DNA of 5,565 nucleotides from an uncultured Peptostreptococcaceae bacterium (GTDB lineage: Bacteria; Bacillota; Clostridia; Tissierellales; Peptoniphilaceae), in assembly GCA_945910665.1 (NCBI GenBank), contig CAMDZK010000092.1, positions 1 to 5,565 of the forward strand, written 5' to 3'. Both the position numbers and the translations under genes were made by a program. The notes under the pieces are model-generated. The model was not told the origin of the DNA, made no database searches, and was given only the letters and a program-made list of their open reading frames with translations. Shown in pieces: positions 1 through 5,565 of the stretch (its first letter is position 1; each line of letters opens with the position of its first letter).

Positions 1-592
1 TACGATGCGTAAAGCCATCGGCAGACAATTGGCCATCACGAGCCCCCAAGAGGGAATCGATATGGTCATGGCATCCCCGGACTCGGGAACCGTCGCTGCC
101 ATTGGATATGCGAAACAAGCAAATCTTCCTTTTGATATCGGCATTATTAAGAACCGATATATTGGGCGGACCTTTATCGAACCAGACAAAGAACTCCGCG
201 ACATGGCCGTGCAAATTAAACTGAACGTGATTCGCGATACAGTGGCTGGAAAATCCATTCTCATCGTGGATGACTCCATCGTCCGAGGAACGACGATGCG
301 ACGCGTTGTCGCCATGTTAAAAGAAGCGGGAGCGACGCAAGTGCATGTGCGTATCGCATCGCCTCTCGTAAAATACCCTTGTAAAATTTTAGTGAACCCT
401 TCCATTCAAAAAGATTTACTGGCAGACCGCTACGATGTGGAAGGAATACGCCAGATGATTGGTGCAGATTCATTGGCTTTTCTAACGATTGATGACATAT
501 TAGAAGCAATCCCAAATCATGAGCTCTTTTGTACAGGATGCTTAACCAACGAGTACCCAATATTGGAGGATGACAATGGCACTGAATTATAA
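1..592 (+). CDS. purF: Amidophosphoribosyltransferase (PurF), C-terminal part, 5' end outside window
   Basis: Catalyses the first committed step of purine synthesis in the cytoplasm: PRPP plus glutamine to 5-phosphoribosylamine. Only about the last 196 residues are present; the frame is open at the left edge (first full codon at base 2), so the N-terminal glutaminase domain and true start are missing. Counting from the Met codon at base 5, visible phosphoribosyltransferase motifs are PDSG (25-28), KNRYIGRTFI (49-58), the PRPP loop VDDSIVRGTT (88-97, nt 266-295) and IGADSLAFL (152-160). Cys126 (YPC) and the Cys176-x2-Cys179 pair match three of the four iron-sulfur ligands of the Bacillus-type enzyme; the fourth would lie upstream. 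The loop after Cys126 reads KILVNPS where relatives usually have a (F/Y)(Y/F)GID-like sequence. The C-terminus is short after the Cys pair. It overlaps purM by 17 nt. Identification is very secure. Confidence 0.97.
   Translation, partial: TMRKAIGRQLAITSPQEGIDMVMASPDSGTVAAIGYAKQANLPFDIGIIKNRYIGRTFIEPDKELRDMAVQIKLNVIRDTVAGKSILIVDDSIVRGTTMRRVVAMLKEAGATQVHVRIASPLVKYPCKILVNPSIQKDLLADRYDVEGIRQMIGADSLAFLTIDDILEAIPNHELFCTGCLTNEYPILEDDNGTEL
565..569 (+). promoter_or_regulatory. Ribosome binding site of purM (decides the start)
   Basis: GGAGG lies within the end of purF. An in-frame ATG begins at 570, directly abutting the GGAGG with no spacer, while a second in-frame ATG at 576 sits 6 nt downstream. 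Normal Shine-Dalgarno spacing therefore selects 576 as the purM start, and the resulting N-terminus (MALNYKDAG) fits the family. Confidence 0.85.
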
Positions 593-1613
593 AGATGCGG
601 GCGTCGATAAAGAAGCCGGCTACCGCGAAGTACAACTCATTAAAGAACATGTAGCACGCACAAAAATCCCCGGTGTTTTATCGGATATTGGTGGATTTTC
701 TGGGCTATTTGCACCAGATTTAACGGGCATGGAAGAGCCAGTGCTCGTCAGTGGAACCGATGGCGTGGGAACAAAATTGAAATTGGCCTTTGAAACCGAT
801 ATTCACGACACGATTGGACAAGATGCTGTCGCCATGTGCGTTAACGACATTCTATGCCAAGGAGCAAAACCACTCTTTTTCTTAGACTATATAGCCACAG
901 GAAAACTCGTCCCAGAAAAAATGGCCGATATCGTCAAAGGTGTGGCTGATGGCTGCGTACTGGCAGAATGTGCTCTTGTGGGGGGAGAAACTGCTGAAAT
1001 GCCTGGTTTTTACCAAGATGGCGAGTACGATATCGCTGGTTTTTGTGTGGGAATCGTCGACAAAAAGAAAATCTTAGGCCCAGACCGTGTGAAGGAAGGG
1101 GACGTGATGATTGGTCTTCCTTCCTCTGGCGTCCATAGTAATGGATTTTCCTTGGTCCGAAAAATTATTTGGGACAAAATGAATTTCGACAAAAATCACA
1201 GAGAAGAAACATTAGAAAAACCCCTCTTAGAAACCCTCTTAACGCCAACACGCATTTATACAAAACAAGTGATGCCTTTAATCGAAAATGACCTGGTCCA
1301 CGCATGTGTTCACATCACAGGGGGTGGATTCTACGAAAATATTCCACGGGCGTTACCCGAGGGTCTTGGTGTGAAAGTCGACACTGACGCTTGGAAAGTG
1401 CCAGAGATTTTCAATCTTCTACAACACTGGGGCGGAACTTCACGAAAAGAAATGTTTTCAACCTTTAATATGGGCGTTGGTTTCCTTCTTTTTATTCCAC
1501 AAGACAAAGAAGAAGAGGCGATCGCTCTCTTAAAAGAAGCAGGTGAGGAACCGATTCCTTTGGGCGTTATCGAAAAATCGGAAGAGAAGGTGCACTTGTG
1601 CTCCATCGACTAG
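576..1613 (+). CDS. purM: Phosphoribosylformylglycinamidine cyclo-ligase (AIR synthetase, PurM)
   Basis: Converts FGAM to AIR with ATP, closing the imidazole ring; cytoplasmic, and in the family a homodimer. The product is 345 residues, close to the usual ~346. Motifs from the 576 start: YKDAGVDKEAGY (5-16), SGTDGVGTKLKLA (59-71, the glycine-rich nucleotide-binding signature), CVNDILCQGAKPLFFLDY (88-105), VGGETAEMPGFY (135-146), LPSSGVHSNGFSLVRK (181-196), HITGGGFYENIPRALP (246-261) and EMFSTFNMGVGF (292-303). N-terminal PurM/AIRS core and C-terminal AIRS_C domains are both complete. The start at 576 was chosen over the ATG at 570 because of ribosome binding site spacing. It overlaps purF by 17 nt and purN by 16 nt, implying coupled translation. 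No key residue appears lost. Confidence 0.97.
   Translation: MALNYKDAGVDKEAGYREVQLIKEHVARTKIPGVLSDIGGFSGLFAPDLTGMEEPVLVSGTDGVGTKLKLAFETDIHDTIGQDAVAMCVNDILCQGAKPLFFLDYIATGKLVPEKMADIVKGVADGCVLAECALVGGETAEMPGFYQDGEYDIAGFCVGIVDKKKILGPDRVKEGDVMIGLPSSGVHSNGFSLVRKIIWDKMNFDKNHREETLEKPLLETLLTPTRIYTKQVMPLIENDLVHACVHITGGGFYENIPRALPEGLGVKVDTDAWKVPEIFNLLQHWGGTSRKEMFSTFNMGVGFLLFIPQDKEEEAIALLKEAGEEPIPLGVIEKSEEKVHLCSID
1585..1590 (+). promoter_or_regulatory. Ribosome binding site of purN (supports a GTG start)
   Basis: AGAAGG, a 5/6 match to AGGAGG, lies in the last codons of purM, 7 nt before a GTG at 1598. No in-frame ATG gives a full-length PurN N-terminus, so the GTG is the best supported start. Confidence 0.7.
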
Positions 1614-2188
1614 CCGTATTCATTTCTGGGTCAGGCAGCAATTTACAAAGCATCATCGATGCGGAGAAACAAGGGGACCTGGGCGCAACCATCGCTTTGA
1701 TCCTTTCCAATAAAGAAGATGCCTATGGCCTTGTGCGAGCAAAAAAGGCGGGTATCCCAACTGTGGTTAGCAAGTGTAAGGATTACGAAAGTCTGGACGC
1801 GTATGGGGAAGCACTCATTCAAACACTACGGGAATATGCCATTGACGTTGTCGCATTGGCAGGGTTTTTGACGATCCTCCCAGAAAATGTGATTGCAGCC
1901 TACCCGGATGCGATTTTAAATATCCATCCAGCTCTCCTACCTAAGTTTGGCGGTGAAGGCTTTTATGGGATTCGCGTCCACGAGTCCGTGCTAGCGGCGA
2001 AGGAAAAAGAAAGTGGGCCGACCGTCCATCTCGTCACCGAAGTGTGTGACGGAGGGAGGATTCTCGCCCAAGAAAAAGTCGAAGTGAAAGAAGATGATAC
2101 GCCAGAAACATTACAAGCGCGTGTGTTAGAAGTAGAACATCGTCTCTATCCCAAGACGATTCGTGCATATTTGAGAGGTGACCTATGA
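1598..2188 (+). CDS. purN: Phosphoribosylglycinamide formyltransferase, 10-formyl-THF dependent (PurN)
   Basis: Transfers a formyl group from 10-formyl-tetrahydrofolate to GAR, giving FGAR; cytoplasmic. Length is 196 residues, normal for PurN (about 190-210). The N-terminal phosphate-binding loop VFISGSGSNLQSIID is at 7-21. The catalytic set is complete: Asn108 and His110 in ILNIHPALLP (106-115) and Asp151 in EVCDGG (148-153), corresponding to Asn106, His108 and Asp144 of the E. coli enzyme; His144 in GPTVH is also conserved. The segment KFGGEGFYGIRVHESVLAA (116-134) is the longer variant I associate with many clostridial and Bacteroides PurN proteins rather than the E. coli form. Translation starts at GTG (1598), inside the end of purM (16-nt overlap). 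The stop TGA overlaps the purH ATG (ATGA, 2185-2188). It consumes the cofactor made by Fhs, encoded downstream. It is distinct from the formate-using PurT, which is an ATP-grasp protein. Confidence 0.96.
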   Translation: MLHRLAVFISGSGSNLQSIIDAEKQGDLGATIALILSNKEDAYGLVRAKKAGIPTVVSKCKDYESLDAYGEALIQTLREYAIDVVALAGFLTILPENVIAAYPDAILNIHPALLPKFGGEGFYGIRVHESVLAAKEKESGPTVHLVTEVCDGGRILAQEKVEVKEDDTPETLQARVLEVEHRLYPKTIRAYLRGDL

Positions 2189-3714
2189 AAAAGAGATGTT
2201 TGATTAGCGTGTACGATAAAACCGGTGTGGCAGAATTTGCCAAAGCACTGGCGGCCATGGATTGGGAAATCCTCTCCACGGGAAATACAAAGAAACATTT
2301 GGAAGAGCAAGGATTATCGGTCATTGGAGTTGATGAAATTACTCACTTTCCAGAAATTTTAGATGGACGGGTAAAGACCCTTAGCCCTTATCTTTTTGGT
2401 GGCATTTTGTTTCGCCGGGATGTGCAAGACCATGTGGATACGGTGAAAGAACATGGGATTTTACCCATCGATATGGTCGTCAATACTCTTTATCCTTTTG
2501 AAGAAACTGTTGCAAAAGAAGATTCCACAGAACAAGAGATTATTGAGAAAATTGACATTGGCGGACCCTCACTCATTCGGGCAACAGCAAAAAACCATAG
2601 CGATTGCTATATAGTTACAAGCCCAAGCCAATATGACAGAGTGATTGAAGCATTGAAAAATACCACGGCTGATCTCGCTTTTCGAAAACAACTTGCTTTT
2701 GAAGCTTTTGCGACAACGGCAGCATATGATGCAGCTATCGCTACCTATTTTGCAGAAAAAACCGGCGACCAAAGTCATTTCTTTGGTGTTTATGATAAAG
2801 GAATTTCCCTTCGTTATGGCGAAAACCCCCACCAAAAGGCGCGCTTCCTAGAAAAATGCGAAAAAGAGGCGGGAAGTTTCAAAGGAATGAAACAATTCCA
2901 AGGAAAAGAATTATCTTATAATAATTACGGCGATTTGGCATTTGGAATGACTGCCATCAAAGAATTTCCAGAACGAAAAACCTGCATCGCCATTAAACAT
3001 CAAAATCCCTGTGCTGTCGCATCAGCGGATACGTTGAGAGAAGCTTACAAAAAAGCACACGATGCGGATCCCCAATCGATTTTTGGGGGAATTATTATCT
3101 TTAATGACATAGTGGATGAAGCATTGGCCCAAGATTTGACTCAAATTTTCTTGGAAGTCATTTTAGCACCAGCTTTCTCAGATGGTGCATTGAAAGTCTT
3201 TGAAGCCAAGAAAAATCTCCGTATCATCCAAGTGGACGATTTGATGACAAAACCAGAACCAGCACCTTGGAAAATTCAATCGGTTCCAGGGGGTATTCTC
3301 ATGCAAGAAGAAGATACAGCTCTTTATGAGAAACTGGAAGTTGTGACCAAACGTGAACCGACGCAAGAGGAAAAAGACGATATGCTCTTTGCTTGGAAAG
3401 TCGCGAAAATCATCAAATCCAATGGCGTGGTCATCGCGAAAGATGAAGGAACCTTAGGCATTGGTCTAGGTGAAGTGAACCGTTTTTGGGCCGTGGAAGA
3501 AGCGATCGACCGTGCAGGCGAAAAGAGGAAGGGAGCCGTTCTTGCATCAGATGCATTCTTTCCCTTTGCAGACTCCATCATAGCTTTAGCAGAAGCGGGC
3601 ATTAGTGCGGTGATTCAACCAGGTGGTTCTGTAAAAGACCAAGATTCGATCGATGTAGCAGATGAAAAGAATATGACCATGATTTTTACAGGCATGCGCC
3701 ATTTTAGACATTAG
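2185..3714 (+). CDS. purH: Bifunctional AICAR transformylase / IMP cyclohydrolase (PurH)
   Basis: Carries out the last two steps to IMP: formylation of AICAR by 10-formyl-THF, then cyclisation of FAICAR. At 509 residues it is full length (usual ~510-525). The N-terminal cyclohydrolase (MGS-like) domain spans about 1-195: ISVYDKTG (7-14), LDGRVKTL (59-66), LYPFEETV (102-109), DIGGPSLIRATAKNH (124-138). Lys64, Tyr103, Asp124 and Lys136 match the catalytic Lys66, Tyr104, Asp125 and Lys137 of human ATIC. The transformylase domain follows: SLRYGENPHQ (208-217), Lys271-His272 in IKHQNPCAVA, SIFGG (298-302), SDAFFPF (455-461), IQPGGSVKD (477-485) and the terminal FTGMRHFRH. Oddities: STGNT (31-35) for usual STGGT, SPYLFGG (67-73) for usual HPKIHGG-like, Thr101 for the usual Asn before LYPF, Ala277 for the usual Gly of NPCG, and Glu430 for the Gln usual in GxGQ. 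The ribosome binding site GAGGTGA (2175-2181) lies in the purN end, with an ATGA overlap. Confidence 0.97.
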   Translation: MKKRCLISVYDKTGVAEFAKALAAMDWEILSTGNTKKHLEEQGLSVIGVDEITHFPEILDGRVKTLSPYLFGGILFRRDVQDHVDTVKEHGILPIDMVVNTLYPFEETVAKEDSTEQEIIEKIDIGGPSLIRATAKNHSDCYIVTSPSQYDRVIEALKNTTADLAFRKQLAFEAFATTAAYDAAIATYFAEKTGDQSHFFGVYDKGISLRYGENPHQKARFLEKCEKEAGSFKGMKQFQGKELSYNNYGDLAFGMTAIKEFPERKTCIAIKHQNPCAVASADTLREAYKKAHDADPQSIFGGIIIFNDIVDEALAQDLTQIFLEVILAPAFSDGALKVFEAKKNLRIIQVDDLMTKPEPAPWKIQSVPGGILMQEEDTALYEKLEVVTKREPTQEEKDDMLFAWKVAKIIKSNGVVIAKDEGTLGIGLGEVNRFWAVEEAIDRAGEKRKGAVLASDAFFPFADSIIALAEAGISAVIQPGGSVKDQDSIDVADEKNMTMIFTGMRHFRH

Positions 3715-3722
3715 GAGGCACA

Positions 3723-4973
3723 ATGAAAGTACTTGTAATCGGCTCTGGAGGAAGAGAACACGCCCTATTATGGGGACTTGATCAATCAAAAGTAGTGGAT
3801 GCATTGTTTTGTGCTCCCGGTAATGGCGGCACATCGCAAATCGCGACCAACCTTCCCATTGACGTTGTTGAAACAGATAAACTCATCCAAGTAGTAAAAG
3901 AAAAAGGAATTGACTTGACGATTGTCGGCCCTGAAGTGCCGTTGGCACTTGGGATTGTGGATGAATTTCGACGCGCGGGCCTTCAAATTTTTGGTCCGAC
4001 GCAAAAAGAAGCTCAATTGGAATCGTCGAAGTCATTTACCAAGGATTTATTACTCAAATATGACATTCCTACAGCAAAAGCCGTTACTGTCGATACCATT
4101 GAAGATGCGAAAAAAGCTCTTCTTGACTTCTCCTATCCTGTCGTGGTGAAAGCGGATGGTCTCTGCGCAGGCAAAGGCGTAATCATTGCACAAAATGAAG
4201 AAGAGGCGCACGACGCCATCGAGTCGATTTTAGAAGGCAAACGCTTTGGAAAAGAAGGCCAACGCATATTATTAGAAGAATTTCTTCAGGGATACGAAGT
4301 ATCTCTCTTTTGCATTGCCTCTGCGGGAAAATTAATTCCTATGCAAACGGCGATGGACTATAAACGCATTTTCGAAGGCGACGAAGGAGAAAATACGGGT
4401 GGTGTGGGATGCATTTCACCCAATCCAAAGCTTTCACCAGCAGTGGAAGAGAAGATGTTGAGAGAAGTGGTTCCCCAGATAGAAAAAGCTTTGATGGAAG
4501 AAGACTTAGCCTTTACAGGACTATTGTTTATCGGATTTTTAGTGCAAGATGACGTCCCTTATGTATTGGAATTTAATACGCGCTTTGGAGACCCAGAAAC
4601 AGAAGCGCTGATTCCCCTATTGGATAGCGATTTAGGGGAAGTCTTCCAAAAAGCGATGGATCAAACGCTAGAATCCAAAGATTTATCCTATAAAGAAGGC
4701 GTTGCAATGGGTGTTGTCCTGACAGCAGAAGGATACCCTGGAACCTACCGCAAAGGCATTGAACTTGGCGATTTGAAAGGTTTTGATGAAGATATTATCA
4801 TTTTTCATAATGGAACTGCTTTCCATGGTGAAAAATGGGTATCACATGGTGGTAGGGTTCTTACTTTTGTGACAATTCAGCAAACGCTGGAAGAATGTAG
4901 AGAAAAACTCTATAAAAATTTGAAAAACTTCAGAGCAGAAGAAATTCGTTATCGTAAAGACATCGGACTTTAA
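3723..4973 (+). CDS. purD: Phosphoribosylamine--glycine ligase (GAR synthetase, PurD)
   Basis: Joins phosphoribosylamine and glycine with ATP to give GAR, the step after PurF; cytoplasmic ATP-grasp enzyme. The product has 416 residues, slightly shorter than the usual 420-430. The N-terminal domain has VLVIGSGGREHALLW (3-17), APGNGGT (31-37), VGPEVPLALGIVD (68-80) and FGPTQKEAQLESSKSFTK (90-107). The ATP-grasp region has VVKADGLCAGKGVIIA (141-156), ILLEEFLQGYEVSLF (182-196), NTGGVG (224-229) and the metal-binding LEFNTRFGDPET (282-293). The C-terminal domain ends with FHNGTA (361-366), SHGGRVL (374-380) and YRKDIGL (410-416). Residues 211-215 read MDYKR where many bacteria have QDHKR; Asp and Lys-Arg are kept, and I believe Tyr occurs in other clostridial-type homologues. 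AGGAGG at 3713-3718 overlaps the purH TAG stop and lies 4 nt before the ATG, so translation is probably coupled. Last gene of the compact pur block. Confidence 0.97.
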   Translation: MKVLVIGSGGREHALLWGLDQSKVVDALFCAPGNGGTSQIATNLPIDVVETDKLIQVVKEKGIDLTIVGPEVPLALGIVDEFRRAGLQIFGPTQKEAQLESSKSFTKDLLLKYDIPTAKAVTVDTIEDAKKALLDFSYPVVVKADGLCAGKGVIIAQNEEEAHDAIESILEGKRFGKEGQRILLEEFLQGYEVSLFCIASAGKLIPMQTAMDYKRIFEGDEGENTGGVGCISPNPKLSPAVEEKMLREVVPQIEKALMEEDLAFTGLLFIGFLVQDDVPYVLEFNTRFGDPETEALIPLLDSDLGEVFQKAMDQTLESKDLSYKEGVAMGVVLTAEGYPGTYRKGIELGDLKGFDEDIIIFHNGTAFHGEKWVSHGGRVLTFVTIQQTLEECREKLYKNLKNFRAEEIRYRKDIGL

Positions 4974-4979
4974 GAACAG

Positions 4980-5008
4980 TTGAAAAAACAACAGGAATGT
5001 GATACGCT
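4980..5008 (+). promoter_or_regulatory. Candidate sigma-A type promoter for fhs
   Basis: In the 76-nt purD-fhs gap, TTGAAA (4980-4985) is followed after 17 nt by TACGCT (5003-5008), preceded by TG one base upstream (extended -10, TGA-TACGCT). The -10 itself is weak (3/6), but TTGAAA, ideal spacing and the TG are supportive. An alternative is GTGATA (4999-5004) with TATCAT (5021-5026, 5/6) at 16-nt spacing, which would leave almost no leader before the ribosome binding site. Read-through from the pur operon is also possible, because no convincing terminator is seen. Confidence 0.4.
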
Positions 5009-5029
5009 ACAGTCATGGAGTATCATTTC
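4995..5029 (+). repeat. Imperfect inverted repeat in the purD-fhs gap
   Basis: TGATAC (5000-5005) and GTATCA (5020-5025) are perfect 6-bp arms separated by 14 nt. In RNA the stem can extend outward with a G-U pair (4999/5026), a bulged U at 4998 and three more pairs (4995-4997 with 5027-5029), and inward with three pairs after a G/A mismatch. The left arm overlaps the candidate -10 box. It is AU-rich and lacks a following T-run, so it is not a standard terminator. It could be an operator dyad, a weak mRNA hairpin or chance. Confidence 0.35.
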
Positions 5030-5036
5030 GAACTAA
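5024..5036 (+). promoter_or_regulatory. Possible PurBox-like sequence upstream of fhs
   Basis: The sequence CATTTCGAACTAA matches 10 of 13 positions of the PurR PurBox pattern AWWWCCGAACWWT known from Bacillus and lactic acid bacteria, keeping the central CGAAC. It lies between the candidate promoter and the fhs ribosome binding site. Only one box is seen and the mismatches include one of the two adjacent C positions, so chance is a serious alternative. Whether this organism has a PurR of that type is unknown. Confidence 0.2.
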
Positions 5037-5042
5037 AGGAGG
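5037..5042 (+). promoter_or_regulatory. Ribosome binding site of fhs (decides the start)
   Basis: A perfect AGGAGG. In-frame ATG at 5044 is only 1 nt away, too close for normal initiation, whereas in-frame TTG at 5050 has a 7-nt spacer. The spacing and the family N-terminus both favour the TTG. Confidence 0.85.
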
Positions 5043-5049
5043 AATGAAA

Positions 5050-5565
5050 TTGAAAACAGATGTTCAAATTGCGCAAGAGGCGCAAATGAAACCTATTATT
5101 GAGGTAGCTGAAAAATTAGGAATCGAGAAAAAAGATCTTGAACAATACGGCGAATATAAAGCGAAAATTAGCTTAGACGTATTGGAAGAAAGAAAAAACC
5201 AAAAAGACGGTAAACTCGTTCTTGTCACTGCAATTAACCCAACTCCAGCAGGAGAAGGAAAAACCACTGTAAATATTGGTCTTTCCATGGGATTAAACCG
5301 CATTGGTAAAACGACAGTCACTGCACTTCGTGAACCTTCCTTAGGACCAAGCTTTGGTGTTAAGGGTGGGGCAGCTGGAGGAGGATACTCCCAAGTAGTT
5401 CCTATGGACGACATCAACCTTCACTTTACTGGTGACTTCCATGCCATCACTGCAGCCCATAACCTTATATCAGCTATCATTGACAACCATATCCACCAAG
5501 GCAACGAACTTAAGATCGATGCAAGAAGGATAGTTTGGAAAAGAGTTATAGACATGAATGACAGG
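5050..5565 (+). CDS. fhs: Formate--tetrahydrofolate ligase (Fhs), N-terminal part, 3' end outside window
   Basis: Makes 10-formyl-tetrahydrofolate from formate, THF and ATP in the cytoplasm; this is the one-carbon donor used by PurN and PurH. The frame is open to the right edge, giving the first 172 residues of a family normally near 556. Visible signatures from the TTG start: [15 protein letters not shown] (2-16), [13 protein letters not shown] (33-45), the P-loop-like TPAGEGKTT (65-73), [20 protein letters not shown] (92-111), [20 protein letters not shown] (113-132), [19 protein letters not shown] (136-154) and [14 protein letters not shown] (159-172). The start is taken as TTG at 5050; an in-frame ATG at 5044 would add only two residues but lies 1 nt from the AGGAGG. 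The gene is 76 nt beyond purD on the same strand. It may have its own promoter. In clostridia Fhs also serves the Wood-Ljungdahl or purine/glycine fermentation routes, so its role may be wider than purine synthesis. Confidence 0.96.
   Translation, partial: MKTDVQIAQEAQMKPIIEVAEKLGIEKKDLEQYGEYKAKISLDVLEERKNQKDGKLVLVTAINPTPAGEGKTTVNIGLSMGLNRIGKTTVTALREPSLGPSFGVKGGAAGGGYSQVVPMDDINLHFTGDFHAITAAHNLISAIIDNHIHQGNELKIDARRIVWKRVIDMNDR

Noticed and set aside
570..578. ATG at 570 as the purM start, giving two extra residues
   Set aside because: It abuts the GGAGG with no spacer, while the in-frame ATG at 576 has 6-nt spacing and gives the family-like N-terminus.
261..650. Minus-strand open frame of 129 codons spanning the purF-purM junction
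   Set aside because: It lies opposite well-conserved purF and purM sequence, has no recognisable protein features and no supporting ribosome binding site that I could see; a shadow frame.
3922..4149. Plus-strand 75-codon frame inside purD
   Set aside because: Out-of-frame shadow of the conserved purD N-terminal and ATP-grasp coding sequence.
4356..4367. PurD DYKR in place of the common DHKR as a functional defect
   Set aside because: Asp and Lys-Arg are preserved and I believe the Tyr variant occurs in other clostridial-type PurD proteins; likely a normal lineage variant.
4995..5030. Intrinsic terminator after purD
   Set aside because: The hairpin is AU-rich, has a bulge and an internal mismatch, and is not followed by a run of T; only three T in a row occur and they lie within the stem.
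4974..5043. Tetrahydrofolate or purine riboswitch in front of fhs
   Set aside because: About 70 nt is short for a THF riboswitch plus leader, and I see no three-helix purine aptamer pattern or conserved riboswitch core.
5064..5417. Minus-strand open frame of 117 codons opposite fhs
   Set aside because: The plus strand encodes unmistakable Fhs motifs across the entire stretch; the antisense product resembles nothing.

Overview
The window is a single-strand (+) run of de novo purine biosynthesis genes: the 3' part of purF, then complete purM, purN, purH and purD. A 76-nt gap follows, and then the 5' part of fhs (formate--tetrahydrofolate ligase), which runs off the right edge. No RNA gene, mobile element, CRISPR array or minus-strand gene could be supported. 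No stretch longer than about 80 bases lacks a gene.

The likely source is a Bacillota (Firmicutes) bacterium, more probably a clostridial or Tissierellia-type anaerobe than a bacillus. The grounds are the purF-M-N-H-D order, strong AGGAGG-type ribosome binding sites, GTG and TTG starts, the cysteine (iron-sulfur) type of PurF, the 'KFGG..FYG..VHE' type of PurN, and fhs directly downstream. Composition looks by eye to be somewhat below 50% GC. The lineage assignment is an inference from family resemblance only.

The pur genes are packed tightly. purF/purM overlap by 17 nt, purM/purN by 16 nt and purN/purH by 4 nt (ATGA). The purD ribosome binding site overlaps the purH stop codon. This is the layout of one translationally coupled polycistronic message. 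The start of that message lies outside the window.

The genes form one pathway. PurF commits PRPP to phosphoribosylamine, PurD makes GAR, PurN formylates GAR, PurM closes the imidazole ring to AIR, and PurH carries out the last two steps to IMP. PurN and the PurH transformylase domain both use 10-formyl-tetrahydrofolate, which Fhs makes from formate, ATP and THF. fhs is therefore a cofactor-supply gene beside its two consumers, although its own spacing and a candidate promoter suggest it can be transcribed separately.

No wholly new system is visible. The points worth a second look are several departures from near-invariant motifs in the cyclohydrolase half of PurH (with catalytic residues kept), a divergent loop around an iron-sulfur cysteine in PurF, the TTG start of fhs, and a small dyad plus a PurBox-like sequence in the purD-fhs gap.
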